From contig JAUIKI010000010.1 of the NCBI GenBank assembly GCA_030430875.1, positions 1 to 15,121 of the forward strand: a stretch of DNA of 15,121 nt, given 5' to 3'. The position numbers and the translations under genes were made by a program. How positions within the stretch are numbered: position 1 is the first letter of the stretch; every line of letters starts with the position of its first letter. Under the pieces are notes generated by a model that ran no database searches, had not been told where the DNA came from, and saw only the letters and a program-made list of their open reading frames with translations. The stretch is from Gammaproteobacteria bacterium. GTDB lineage: Bacteria > Pseudomonadota > Gammaproteobacteria > Pseudomonadales > JAUIKI01. This document shows, one piece after another, positions 14,847 to 15,121 of this stretch.

Positions 14847-15121
14847 TTACTATTCCAATATGGCGCGAGGTTGGTTTTTTAAGGTTTTCTATTGGGACTT
14901 AGACAAATAGTTATATTAGCTTGTTGACTATTTTTTCAGATACTATTTTCTTGAATTACTGTTAGTTTAACACGAGTCAAGTTCATTTGGATAGAACGAT
15001 GGCGCGTGGAGATGATAACTAATACTTAAAGAATGTTAAGAAGACAGTGAGGCTGCTCTTTTAGTTAATCGATGAAAAGATACATTTATTTCAAAAATGT
15101 GATTCGATTGTATTGAAGTGC
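14847..15121. other. Region upstream of mscS without a visible gene
   Basis: The last 275 bases are AT-rich and contain no open frame with a supporting ribosome binding site. This should hold the mscS promoter on the - strand, but I could not pick a convincing -10/-35 pair. A gene continuing beyond the right edge cannot be excluded. Confidence 0.4.

Overview
The window is an ordinary stretch of chromosome from an AT-rich gammaproteobacterium. TrpA, AccD, MutY, YggX, AsmA, NhaA, UspE, Fpr and ZntB all resemble gammaproteobacterial forms, and the gene pair mutY-yggX is kept together as in Escherichia coli. The base composition, and a yggX-mutY-asmA block beside a tRNA-Phe, would fit a Legionella/Coxiella-like lineage. 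That placement is an inference from memory and needs a phylogeny.

Layout, left to right. (1) Bases 2-1397 hold the 3' part of trpA and a complete accD on the + strand. (2) Bases 1606-2655 hold a + strand gene for an exported ARPP-1 (DUF6569) family protein of unknown function, preceded by a short relic that looks like the end of a mobile element. (3) Bases 2656-2987 contain no convincing gene and lead to a tRNA-Phe(GAA) on the - strand with a good promoter. (4) Bases 3171-6670 are a tight - strand cluster asmA-mutY-yggX with overlapping genes. (5) Bases 6874-8949 hold nhaA and a short-chain dehydrogenase, both +. (6) Bases 9023-10704 are a - strand pair, fpr then uspE. (7) Bases 10732-10890 are a 159-bp MITE-like element with 19-bp terminal inverted repeats and a possible 5-bp target duplication, placed directly upstream of fpr. 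(8) Bases 11013-12200 are a - strand pair: a small conserved protein, then a patatin-like lipase starting on the base after its stop codon. (9) Bases 12297-12887 hold a DUF502 membrane protein on +, divergent from that pair. (10) Bases 12896-14846 are a - strand pair, mscS then zntB, overlapping by 11 bases. The last 275 bases show no gene.

Functionally most of the window is housekeeping: tryptophan synthesis, fatty-acid initiation, 8-oxoguanine repair (MutY), iron and oxidative protection (YggX), ferredoxin/flavodoxin reduction (Fpr), universal stress (UspE), Na+/H+ exchange (NhaA), osmotic release (MscS) and zinc transport (ZntB). I found no CRISPR array, prophage, toxin-antitoxin or recognisable defence system. 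The items most worth a second look are the MITE-like element and its relationship to the fpr promoter, the related solitary terminus behind accD, the exported ARPP-1 protein, and the patatin with an altered nucleophile elbow.
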